Source: Pseudomonadota bacterium
GTDB taxonomy: Bacteria > Pseudomonadota > Alphaproteobacteria > Acetobacterales > Acetobacteraceae
DNA length: 14,057 bases
Assembly (NCBI GenBank): GCA_021798375.1
Contig: JAJZHU010000027.1
Location: 1-14,057, forward strand
Direction of reading: 5' to 3'
This document shows positions 7,331-14,057 of the stretch, one piece after another; within the stretch, counting starts at the first letter, position 1, and every line of letters starts with the position of its first letter. The notes beneath the pieces are model-generated. The model was not told the origin of the DNA and searched no databases. It saw only the letters and a program-made list of their open reading frames with translations. A program made the translations under genes and the position numbers.

Positions 7331-8776
7331 TTGCAACTTCTCTCCGTCGCGTCCGAAATCTTTCCGTTGATCAAAACCGGTGGTTTGGCCGATGTGGTGG
7401 GGGCGTTGCCGGCGGCTCTCGCCCTTGAGGGCATCAATGTGCGCAGCCTGATCCCCGGTTATCCGGGCGTGATGGGGGCGCTCGACGCTGCCGAAGCCTT
7501 GCACCAGGACGCCGATTTTTTTGGCGGTCCGGCGCGGTTGGTCGCGGCGAATGCGATGGGGTTGGAGTTATTGGTGCTCGACGCGCCGCATCTGTATGCG
7601 CGCAAGGGCAATCCATACACTGGCCCGGATGGCAAGGATTGGCCCGACAACGGCATCCGCTTTGCCGCCCTTTCGCGCATGGCGGCCAACATCGGCCAGG
7701 GATTATTGCCAGATTGGGTGCCGGAAGTGATCCACCTGCATGATTGGCAGGCTGCTCTGACCGCGGCCTATCTGGTGTACGACGGCAAGGCCCGCCCCGG
7801 CACGGCGATCACCATCCATAATCTGGCGTTCCAGGGCCAATTTCCCCCCGCCCTGCTACCGCAAATCGGCCTGCCGCCACAGGCGATGAGCCTGGACGGA
7901 ATCGAATATTATGGCTCGATCGGCTATCTGAAGGCCGGCTTGCGTTTTGCCGATCGCATCACCACCGTCTCGCCCACCTATGCCGGCGAGATCCTGAGCC
8001 CAGAATTCGGCATGGGATTTGATGGGCTGTTGCGCGGGCGCGAGGGATTGGTCAGCGGCATCTTGAACGGCGTGGATGACCTGCAATGGAACCCCGCCAC
8101 CGATCGCCTGATCGCCGCACGCTTTGATCGCACCAGTATTCAGGACCGTCCGGCCAATAAATTGGCGTTGCAGCAACGCTTTGGCCTGAACCCGGATGCA
8201 CGCGCCCCATTGTTCGCCGTTGTCAGCCGTCTGACCTGGCAAAAGGGCATGGATCTGTTGCTGGCCGCCGTTCCTGTGTTGCTGGCGGCGGGTGCGCAAC
8301 TGGCTGTGTTGGGGTCGGGCGAACCCTGGATCGAGGCCGGTTTGCGATCGGCCGCCTTTGCCAATCCGGGACGGGTGGGATGCATCCTGGGCTATGACGA
8401 AGCCGGCGCGCATCTGTTGCAGGCCGGCACCGATGCGCTGTTGGTGCCCAGCCGATTCGAGCCTTGCGGCCTGACCCAGTTGTGCGCGTTGCGTTATGGC
8501 GCCATCCCGGTGGTGGCGCGCGTGGGTGGGCTTTCGGATACGGTGATCGACGCCAACCCGATGGCCTTGGCCGCGGGCGCCGCCACGGGCGTGCAGTTCC
8601 AACCGCCCAGCAGCGCGATGCTGGAAGCCGCCATCCGCCGCACCGTGGCGCTTTATCGCAACGAAGCGGTATGGCAAGGGATGCAGCGCGCGGCGATGGC
8701 CACCGATGTGTCCTGGCGCATTCCGGCCAAGCATTACGCGGAATTGTTCCGCGGCATTGCCGCCAAGGCCGGGTGA
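7331..8776 (+). CDS. glgA: Glycogen synthase (ADP-glucose type, GT5), TTG start
   Basis: A 481-residue GT5 glycosyltransferase that adds glucose from ADP-glucose to alpha-1,4-glucan ends. The start must be the TTG at 7331: the family N-terminus reads QLLSVASEIFPLIKTGGLAD, and the ADP-glucose-binding KTGG (K15-G18) is at the expected distance. No ATG or GTG lies between the glgC stop and this point. Further signatures are VIHLHDWQAAL, TIHNLAFQG, YLKAGLRFADRITTVSPTYA, GILNGVDDLQWNPATD, SRLTWQKGMDLL and VPSRFEPCGLTQLCALRYG, the last holding the conserved C-domain acidic residue. It starts 4 nt after glgC and its TGA overlaps the ATG of glgX-malQ by one base, so expression is probably coupled to glgC. 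The TTG start may lower synthase output relative to GlgC. Confidence 0.97.
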   Translation: MQLLSVASEIFPLIKTGGLADVVGALPAALALEGINVRSLIPGYPGVMGALDAAEALHQDADFFGGPARLVAANAMGLELLVLDAPHLYARKGNPYTGPDGKDWPDNGIRFAALSRMAANIGQGLLPDWVPEVIHLHDWQAALTAAYLVYDGKARPGTAITIHNLAFQGQFPPALLPQIGLPPQAMSLDGIEYYGSIGYLKAGLRFADRITTVSPTYAGEILSPEFGMGFDGLLRGREGLVSGILNGVDDLQWNPATDRLIAARFDRTSIQDRPANKLALQQRFGLNPDARAPLFAVVSRLTWQKGMDLLLAAVPVLLAAGAQLAVLGSGEPWIEAGLRSAAFANPGRVGCILGYDEAGAHLLQAGTDALLVPSRFEPCGLTQLCALRYGAIPVVARVGGLSDTVIDANPMALAAGAATGVQFQPPSSAMLEAAIRRTVALYRNEAVWQGMQRAAMATDVSWRIPAKHYAELFRGIAAKAG

Positions 8777-11700
8777 TGAACGGCCCCGTTGCCCCCTATC
8801 AGATCACGGCAGGCGACCCGGCGCGGCTGGGGGTGATCCCCACCGAAACCGGCGTGTTGGTGGCGGTGGCATCGACCCATGCGACACGCATCGAATTTTG
8901 CCTGTTCGATGGGACGGGCGGGGTGGAATTGGCGCGCCTGGCTTTGCCCTTTCGTGAAGGGCCGGTGTTTCACGGCCATATCGCGGGTATCAGGCCGGGA
9001 GATTTATACGGTTTGCGGGCGCATGGGCCGTGGGACCAGGCGTTGGGCCTGTTGTTCAATCCCGCCAAACTGCTGATTGATCCTTATGCCACTGGGCTCG
9101 ATCATGCGCCGTGCTATCATGCCGCGCAGCGTGCCGATCGGGCCGACGGCATGCCGGATCCGATCGATAGCGCGCCCTTTGTGCCCAAGGCGGTGGTGGC
9201 GAAGGCGCCCGAGGCCGCGTTGGCGCTGCCGCTGTATCCGCTGGCGGCTTCGGTTTTGTATGAATTGCATGTGCGTGGCTTCACCATGCGGCATCCCGCC
9301 ATCCCCGCGGATATGCGCGGGCGCTTTGCCGGTCTGGCGCATCCGGCGGCGATCGAACATCTGCGCCATATCGGCGTGACCAGTGTGGAATTGATGCCCG
9401 CCATGGCGGCGATCGAGGAACGCCATCTGGCGGCGCTGGGATTGCCCAATTATTGGGGTTACAACCCGGTGGCGTTCATGGCGCCCGATCCGCGTTTGGC
9501 GCCCGGCGGTTGGGCCGAGGTGCGCGCCGCCACCGATGCGTTGCGCGCGGCCGGGATCGAAACCATTCTGGATGTGGTGTTCAACCACACTGGCGAAGGC
9601 GATCTGGCAGGGCCGAGTCTTTCACTGCGTGGGCTGGACCAGCCGCATTATTTCCGGCTGCACGCCGATGGCTCGCCGTTCAACGATACCGGCTGCGGCA
9701 ATACGCTGGCGCTGGACCAGCCTTTCATGCTGCGTCTGGCAATGGATGCGTTGCGCGCCTGGGCTTTGTGGGGCGGGGTGCAGGGGTTCCGCTTCGATCT
9801 GGCCACCACGCTGGCAAGGCGTGCCTCCGGGTTCGACCCTTGCGCGCCTTTCTTGCAGGCCGTGGCACAGGATCCGGTGTTGTCGCGGCTGAAATTGATC
9901 GCCGAACCTTGGGATATTGGACCCGGCGGGTGGCAAACCGGGCAGTTTCCGCCGCCGTTTGCCGAGTGGAACGATCGTTTTCGCGACCAGATACGGCGTT
10001 TCTGGCGCGGTGATAACGGGATGCTGGGGGATCTGGCGACACGCCTGGCGGGGTCGGCGGATCTGTTCCGGGATCGCAACGCGGCGCAATCGATCAATTT
10101 TATCACCGCTCACGACGGTTTTACCTTGGCCGATCTGGTCAGCTTTGAGCACAAGCATAATTGGGCCAACGGCGAGCAAAACCGCGACGGCACCGACGAC
10201 AACATCAGTTGGAACAACGGCGCCGAAGGCCCAACCGAGGACCCCGCCATCGCGACCGCCCGCAAACGCGATCAGGCGGCGATGCTGGCGACCCTGCTGC
10301 TGGCGCGCGGCACGCCGATGTTGAGCCAGGGTGCCGAACTGGGCGCCACCCAGCGCGGCAACAACAATGCCTATGCCCAGGACAATGAAATCACCTGGCT
10401 GGATTGGGACCACGCCGATCGCGAATTGATCGAACTGACGGCTCGGTTGACCAGGATCCGCGCGGCACAGCCTTGGGCCTGGCAAGGTGGCGAATTGCAG
10501 GGCGCGGGTGGAATTTACCCCGATGTGGTGTGGTGCGGCGCGCGCGGCGTGGCTTTGGCCGAGCATGAATGGCGCGATCCGGGTGCGGATTTGCTGATGA
10601 TGCTGCGCACCCGGCAAGGCGGGGCGGACAAGGCGCGATTGTGCCTGATCTTTCATCGCGGTCATGGCGCCTGTGCGGTGAGTTTGCCGCCGGCGCGGCC
10701 TGGACAGGCGTGGCAGGTGGCGCTTTCGACCAATGACTCGCCGCATTTGCAAGACGGGCATTTAACCTGCCCGCCGCGCACGGTTATCGTCTTGACCGAA
10801 CAGAAATCTTTGCATCGCGGTGGCACGGATGATGCGCTGCTGGCCCGCGTGGCCGCCGCCGCGGGGATCGACGCGGATTGGTGGGATGTGGACGGACAAC
10901 GCCATGTCGTGCGGCCCGACACGCAGCGGGCGTTGCTGGAAGGTCTGGGATTCCCCGCCGCCACCCAGGGCGATGCCGAGGAATCCTTGCAGCGGTTGGC
11001 GAACATCGCGCGCCGCAGCTTGCCGATAAGCTTTGCGGTGCGGCAAAATCGCGTTTCGGCCTTGCCGGTGCCGTTGGCGGCGGGAGAGGACCGCGCGCCG
11101 TTGGTGCTGTCGCTCACCGATGAACAGGGCGAAACCCGGCAACTGCCCATTCGCGCCGACAATGGGCGGGTGGCGTTGCGGCAGACGCCGGATGGGGTGC
11201 TGTGCCGCGAATGGTTGATCGATCTGCCATCGCTGCCCGGCGGGCGCTATCGTCTGGAGCACCAAGAGACGACTTGCGCGCTGACCATTGCGCCGGAGCG
11301 TTGTTATCAACCGCTCGATCACCGTGTGGTGGGGCTGACGGCGCAAATTTATGCGCTGCGGCGTACCGCGCGGGATAATAAAATTGTTGGAGATCAGGGG
11401 ATTGGCGATCTCACCACACTGCGCGAGGCGGCGGAATTCGCGGGGCGGCATGGGGCGGCGCTGTTGGGAATCAATCCGCTGCACGCGCTTTTCCCGCATC
11501 AACGCGACCGCGCCAGCCCCTATCACCCATCGGATCGGCGTTTCATCGATCCGATCCTGATCGACATCACCGCAGATGATCCGGGATTGGAAAGCGCCGC
11601 GCTGCGCTCGTTGTTGGAAGAATCCGCGCCGCGATTGAACGCGCTATCGGCGCTGCCCAACATCGATCACCGGGAAGTGTGGCGGTTGAAGGCGCGTTTG

Positions 11701-12876
11701 CTGCGGGCGGCCGATCGCGGCAATCCCGTCTTCCGCGCCTGGGCCGCGGCAGCATCGCCTGCGTTGCGCGAATTTGCGCTGTTTTCGGCCATCAATGATG
11801 AATATCCCGACCGGGCATGGCAAAATTGGCCGCCTGGATTGCGCGATCGCGAGTCTGCCGCCTTGCGCGATTTCGCGGCAAGCCATCAGGACGCGGTCGA
11901 TTTCCATCTGTATCTGCAATTCCTGTGCGATCGCGGTCTGGCACGGGCCGCTGGCACGCGAATGGAACTGGGGTTGCTGCGCGATCTGGCGGTTGGGGCG
12001 GCGGGTGATGGGGCGGAGTGTTGGGCCAATCCCGGTCTTTATGTGCAAACGGCCTCGATTGGCGCGCCGCCCGATCCGATGGCGCCGCAAGGACAGGTTT
12101 GGGCGCTGCCGCCGCCGAACCCGCATGTGTGGCGAGCGACTGGATTCGCGTCGTTCATTGAACTGGTGCAGGCCAATATGCGCCATGCCGGCGCCTTGCG
12201 CATCGATCACATATTGGGGTTGAAACGGCTGTTTTGGGTGCCGGGCGGTGCAGCACCCAGCGAAGGCGCCTATATCGCCGCTCCGATGGAAAATCTGTTT
12301 GCCGAACTGGCGTTGGAGAGCCAACGCCACAAATCCATGGTGATTGGCGAGGATCTTGGCACCGTGCCACCCGGTCTGCGCGAGGCGATGGCAGATCACG
12401 CCATGCTGCGCAACCGTGTTTTGTTGCTGGATTACAAGCAGAACGGCTTTCCGCCCTGCTCCAGCTATCCTGTGTTGTGCGCCACCTCGGTCTCCAGCCA
12501 CGATTTGCCCACGCTGGCGGGATGGCAGGCGAGCGCCGATATCGAGGAACGCGCGGCATTGGGATTGTTCGACGCCCCGACCGCCCAGGCCGAGCAAAGG
12601 TCGCGGCGGGCGGCCATCGGTGCGTTGGAACGATTTGCCGGTAGCCTGGATCCCGCGGCCATCCATGCCAGGGTGGCGCAAACACCGTCGTTGATCGCCA
12701 CGGCGCAGATCGAGGATCTGGCGGGAGAAGCCGTTGCCGTGAATTTACCGGGAACCGACCGCGAGCGGCCCAATTGGCGGCGGAAAATCGGGGTGCCGTT
12801 GGATCGGATTGATGCCGGGATTTTGGAGAAAATGGCGCAAGAACGCGGCCGGATGCGAACGGACGAGATCTCGTAG
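8776..12876 (+). CDS. glgX-malQ: Bifunctional glycogen debranching enzyme GlgX / 4-alpha-glucanotransferase MalQ fusion
   Basis: A single 1366-residue frame joins two enzymes. Residues 1 to about 676 are GlgX (GH13 isoamylase type): a CBM48-like N-terminal domain, then the catalytic barrel with DVVFNHTGEGD, nucleophile D341 in GFRFDLA, acid/base E377 in LIAEPWDIGPGGWQ and D447 in FITAHDGF, then a beta-sandwich ending near VIVLTEQ. It hydrolyses alpha-1,6 branches of phosphorylase limit dextrins. Residues from about 683 to 1366 are MalQ (GH77): an N-terminal module starting DDALLARVAAAAGI, then the barrel with nucleophile D1144 in LRIDHILGLKR, acid/base E1192 in VIGEDLGTVP and D1243 in SSHDLPTLAGW. 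It rejoins short maltodextrins into chains long enough for GlgP. All six catalytic residues are present. The ATG at 8776 overlaps the glgA stop by one base; the frame remains open upstream to 8464, but that part lies inside glgA. This fusion type is already known in alphaproteobacteria. Confidence 0.95.
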   Translation: MNGPVAPYQITAGDPARLGVIPTETGVLVAVASTHATRIEFCLFDGTGGVELARLALPFREGPVFHGHIAGIRPGDLYGLRAHGPWDQALGLLFNPAKLLIDPYATGLDHAPCYHAAQRADRADGMPDPIDSAPFVPKAVVAKAPEAALALPLYPLAASVLYELHVRGFTMRHPAIPADMRGRFAGLAHPAAIEHLRHIGVTSVELMPAMAAIEERHLAALGLPNYWGYNPVAFMAPDPRLAPGGWAEVRAATDALRAAGIETILDVVFNHTGEGDLAGPSLSLRGLDQPHYFRLHADGSPFNDTGCGNTLALDQPFMLRLAMDALRAWALWGGVQGFRFDLATTLARRASGFDPCAPFLQAVAQDPVLSRLKLIAEPWDIGPGGWQTGQFPPPFAEWNDRFRDQIRRFWRGDNGMLGDLATRLAGSADLFRDRNAAQSINFITAHDGFTLADLVSFEHKHNWANGEQNRDGTDDNISWNNGAEGPTEDPAIATARKRDQAAMLATLLLARGTPMLSQGAELGATQRGNNNAYAQDNEITWLDWDHADRELIELTARLTRIRAAQPWAWQGGELQGAGGIYPDVVWCGARGVALAEHEWRDPGADLLMMLRTRQGGADKARLCLIFHRGHGACAVSLPPARPGQAWQVALSTNDSPHLQDGHLTCPPRTVIVLTEQKSLHRGGTDDALLARVAAAAGIDADWWDVDGQRHVVRPDTQRALLEGLGFPAATQGDAEESLQRLANIARRSLPISFAVRQNRVSALPVPLAAGEDRAPLVLSLTDEQGETRQLPIRADNGRVALRQTPDGVLCREWLIDLPSLPGGRYRLEHQETTCALTIAPERCYQPLDHRVVGLTAQIYALRRTARDNKIVGDQGIGDLTTLREAAEFAGRHGAALLGINPLHALFPHQRDRASPYHPSDRRFIDPILIDITADDPGLESAALRSLLEESAPRLNALSALPNIDHREVWRLKARLLRAADRGNPVFRAWAAAASPALREFALFSAINDEYPDRAWQNWPPGLRDRESAALRDFAASHQDAVDFHLYLQFLCDRGLARAAGTRMELGLLRDLAVGAAGDGAECWANPGLYVQTASIGAPPDPMAPQGQVWALPPPNPHVWRATGFASFIELVQANMRHAGALRIDHILGLKRLFWVPGGAAPSEGAYIAAPMENLFAELALESQRHKSMVIGEDLGTVPPGLREAMADHAMLRNRVLLLDYKQNGFPPCSSYPVLCATSVSSHDLPTLAGWQASADIEERAALGLFDAPTAQAEQRSRRAAIGALERFAGSLDPAAIHARVAQTPSLIATAQIEDLAGEAVAVNLPGTDRERPNWRRKIGVPLDRIDAGILEKMAQERGRMRTDEIS

Positions 12877-12927
12877 AATCGGGCCGGGGACGGTAGGGTT
12901 GGTCTTTGCATGATGTGAGGCTGCGGC

Positions 12928-13275
12928 ATGATCGTTACCGTCTATGGCATCAAAAATTGCAGCACGGTGAAGAAGGCCCAGGATTGGCTGGATCATCACG
13001 CCATTGCTTATCAATTTCACGATTATAAACGTGTGGGCGTGGACGAAAAGCAGCTTGCCGCCTGGTGCGCGGAATTGGGGTGGGAGCGCGTGCTCAACCG
13101 CGCCGGCACGACATTTCGCGCATTGCCCGAGGCAGATCGGCAAAATTTGGATCGGGGTAAAGCGATCAGGCTTATGGCCGCGCAGCCTTCGATGATCAAA
13201 CGGCCGATCGTGGATTTGGGATCGCGGCGCCTGTTGGGATTCAGTGCCGAACTGTATCAACAGAACTTGCTGTAG
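12928..13275 (+). CDS. YffB/ArsC-like thioredoxin-fold protein (Spx/ArsC family)
   Basis: A 115-residue protein of the ArsC/Spx superfamily. It resembles E. coli YffB: GIKNCSTVKKA (C11), then FHDYKRVGVDE, ELGWERVLNRAGTTFR, a conserved IKRPIVDLG near residues 90-98, and LLGFSAELYQQ at the end. The active-site motif is C-S-T rather than the CXXC of redox-active Spx; a second cysteine (C47) lies outside the motif. YffB-type proteins lack proven arsenate reductase activity, and glutathione-dependent thiol reduction has been proposed, so no arsenic role should be assumed. There are no ars genes nearby. The ATG is preceded by TGAGG about 10 nt upstream. It sits 51 nt after glgX-malQ and its stop is 3 nt from the stop of the convergent deformylase-like gene. 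Confidence 0.82.
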   Translation: MIVTVYGIKNCSTVKKAQDWLDHHAIAYQFHDYKRVGVDEKQLAAWCAELGWERVLNRAGTTFRALPEADRQNLDRGKAIRLMAAQPSMIKRPIVDLGSRRLLGFSAELYQQNLL

Positions 13276-13278
13276 CAA

Positions 13279-13797
13279 TTATCCCTGGCGCCGTAATTTT
13301 TCGTATTTTTTCAGTGCCCGCTCGCGCTTGATGGCGGAAAGTCGCTGGATCCAGAAGATCCCGTCGAGTTGATCGATTTCATGTTGCAGACAAACCGCCA
13401 GCCAGCCTGACGCGGTTTCGGTTTGGTGATGGCCAGCGATGTCCTGATAGGCGATCTCCAGTTCCTTGGGGCGCTCGATTTGTTCGGAGACGCCGGGCAT
13501 CGATACGCTGCCCTCCTCGTTGCGCGCCATTTCCGAGGACGCCGCGATCAGCCTGGGGTTGATGTAGACCCGCGGGTCTTCCTTGGGCGCCAGTTCTTCC
13601 TCGGGTGTCAGCGCGATCAGCGCCACGCGGAGAGCGATGCCGATGTGTGGCGCGGTGATGCCAACGGCGGATACAGCCCGCATCGTGTCACGCAAATCAT
13701 CGACCAAATCGGTCAGATTTTGATCGAAATCGGTGACCGCCGCGGCGGCCACACGCAGGCTCTGCGCGGGGAAAAATACCAGAGGACGAACGGCCAT
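13279..13797 (-). CDS. Peptide deformylase-like protein with degenerate metal site
   Basis: A 172-residue protein with the peptide deformylase layout. True deformylases remove the N-formyl group from new proteins with a metal held by one Cys and two His. The three family motifs are recognisable but altered: AVGITAPHIGI in place of GxGLAAxQ; EEGSVSMPGV in place of EGCLS, with S97 where the metal-binding Cys belongs; and QHEIDQLDG in place of HEXDH, with H139 and E140 kept but Q143 replacing the second His. Two of three metal ligands are therefore gone, and classical activity is doubtful. The frame is intact. I chose the start MAVRPLVFFPAQ (ATG read from 13797), with GAAAG upstream. The frame stays open to 13953, but that extension is atypical for the family and runs into the palindromic repeat. 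A functional deformylase is presumably encoded elsewhere. Confidence 0.8.
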   Translation of the reverse strand: MAVRPLVFFPAQSLRVAAAAVTDFDQNLTDLVDDLRDTMRAVSAVGITAPHIGIALRVALIALTPEEELAPKEDPRVYINPRLIAASSEMARNEEGSVSMPGVSEQIERPKELEIAYQDIAGHHQTETASGWLAVCLQHEIDQLDGIFWIQRLSAIKRERALKKYEKLRRQG

Positions 13798-13871
13798 GAA
13801 CCAACTTTCGATCAAATGCGACGCCGCTTCGCATAGACGCTTGCGGCAGATTTGGGAAGGCAGTCTGGATT

Positions 13872-14057
13872 TAGCGCATGATCGCCGCAGGTTGAATAAC
13901 ACGTAGGCGTGAATCATGCGCAAAAACAAAAAACTAGAGCACGTCCGTCGCACGTATCTGGTTCAACGTGATCCGAACGTGCTCTAGAGCATGATCGCCG
14001 CAGGTTGAATAACACGTAGGCGTGAATCATGCGTAAAAACAAAAAGCTAGAGCACGT
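13872..14057. repeat. Tandem 113-bp-period palindromic repeat (REP/BIME-like), second copy cut by window end
   Basis: The segment from 13872 recurs at 13985, an offset of 113 bp. Over the 73 comparable bases there are three mismatches (13875/13988, 13921/14034, 13933/14046), and the second copy runs off the window. Each unit holds two palindromes: GCATGAT...ATCATGC (13876-13882 with 13913-13919, extended to 9 bp by flanking GC pairs in copy 1), and CTAGAGCACGT...ACGTGCTCTAG (13934-13944 with 13977-13987), which encloses a smaller CACGT...ACGTG dyad. An A-rich stretch separates them. The layout resembles mosaic intergenic palindromes of alphaproteobacteria. There is no transposase and no attachment-site context. 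Confidence 0.85.
13934..13987. repeat. Perfect 11-bp inverted repeat with nested dyad
   Basis: CTAGAGCACGT at 13934-13944 is the exact reverse complement of ACGTGCTCTAG at 13977-13987, around a 32-nt interior that itself holds CACGT (13951-13955) and ACGTG (13966-13970). It would form a stable cruciform or RNA hairpin. The left arm recurs at the very end of the window (14047-14057), so another copy of this palindrome probably continues beyond it. Confidence 0.8.

Larger units (their letters stand above)
13798..14057. other. Gene-free end region holding a palindromic repeat
   Basis: This 260-nt stretch to the window end has no credible gene. Its first 74 nt are the upstream region of the deformylase-like gene and must hold its promoter, for which I see no clear -35/-10 pair. 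The remainder is repeat sequence. Confidence 0.6.

Noticed and set aside
8464..8775. Upstream extension of the GlgX-MalQ frame by 104 codons
   Set aside because: It overlaps the C-terminal coding region of glgA in another frame and has no similarity to GlgX; the ATG at 8776 gives the family N-terminus.
9622..10761. A 379-codon open frame on the minus strand
   Set aside because: Antisense to the GlgX half of the fusion, whose catalytic motifs are intact; the minus-strand translation shows no family signature.
11644..12681. A 345-codon open frame on the minus strand
   Set aside because: Antisense to the MalQ half; composition dominated by Arg, Gln, His and Gly, as expected for a shadow frame.
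12928..13275. Arsenate reductase ArsC
   Set aside because: The protein matches the YffB branch, and no arsenic-resistance genes are nearby, so an arsenic role is not supported.
13798..13953. N-terminal extension of the deformylase-like protein by 52 residues
   Set aside because: It runs through the palindromic repeat and has no family similarity; the MAVRPLVFF start fits deformylase length.
13872..14057. CRISPR array
   Set aside because: Only two long units at a 113-bp period with no unique spacers, and no cas genes; the internal palindromes fit a REP-like element instead.

Overview
The window looks like a stretch of a GC-rich alphaproteobacterial chromosome, probably close to the Rhodospirillales. 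The evidence is the alphaproteobacterial style of the SuhB and GlgC proteins, a bifunctional GlgX/MalQ enzyme of a type I know mainly from that group, and palindromic intergenic repeats. The genus cannot be fixed from the sequence. No tRNA, rRNA, CRISPR array, insertion sequence or phage gene was seen. All genes lie on the + strand except the last.

Region 1 (1-3196) is a translation-factor neighbourhood. It opens with the 3' end of a KamA/EpmB-type lysine 2,3-aminomutase, continues with elongation factor P (its likely substrate pathway), and ends with a SuhB-type inositol monophosphatase whose start lies 4 nt after the efp stop. Between epmB and efp sits an exported paraoxonase/SMP-30-like six-bladed propeller with its own possible promoter. 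A strong hairpin after suhB (3197-3236) closes the region.

Region 2 (3374-12876) is a glycogen cluster: glycogen phosphorylase (glgP), ADP-glucose pyrophosphorylase (glgC), glycogen synthase (glgA, TTG start) and one 1366-residue protein joining a GlgX debranching enzyme to a MalQ 4-alpha-glucanotransferase. glgC, glgA and glgX-malQ are packed tightly (4-nt gap, then a 1-nt overlap) and are probably translationally coupled. Together they make ADP-glucose, polymerise it, phosphorolyse the polymer, debranch it and recycle the short maltodextrins. No branching enzyme (glgB) is present in the window.

Region 3 (12928-14057) has a small YffB/ArsC-like thioredoxin-fold protein facing a convergent peptide-deformylase-like gene. 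The latter has lost two of the three metal ligands of true deformylases. The window ends in a 113-bp-period tandem repeat of nested palindromes.

I found no clear undescribed multi-gene system. The points most worth a second look are the degenerate deformylase, the secreted PON-like protein lodged in the EF-P locus, the GlgX-MalQ fusion (known as a class) and the terminal palindromic repeat.
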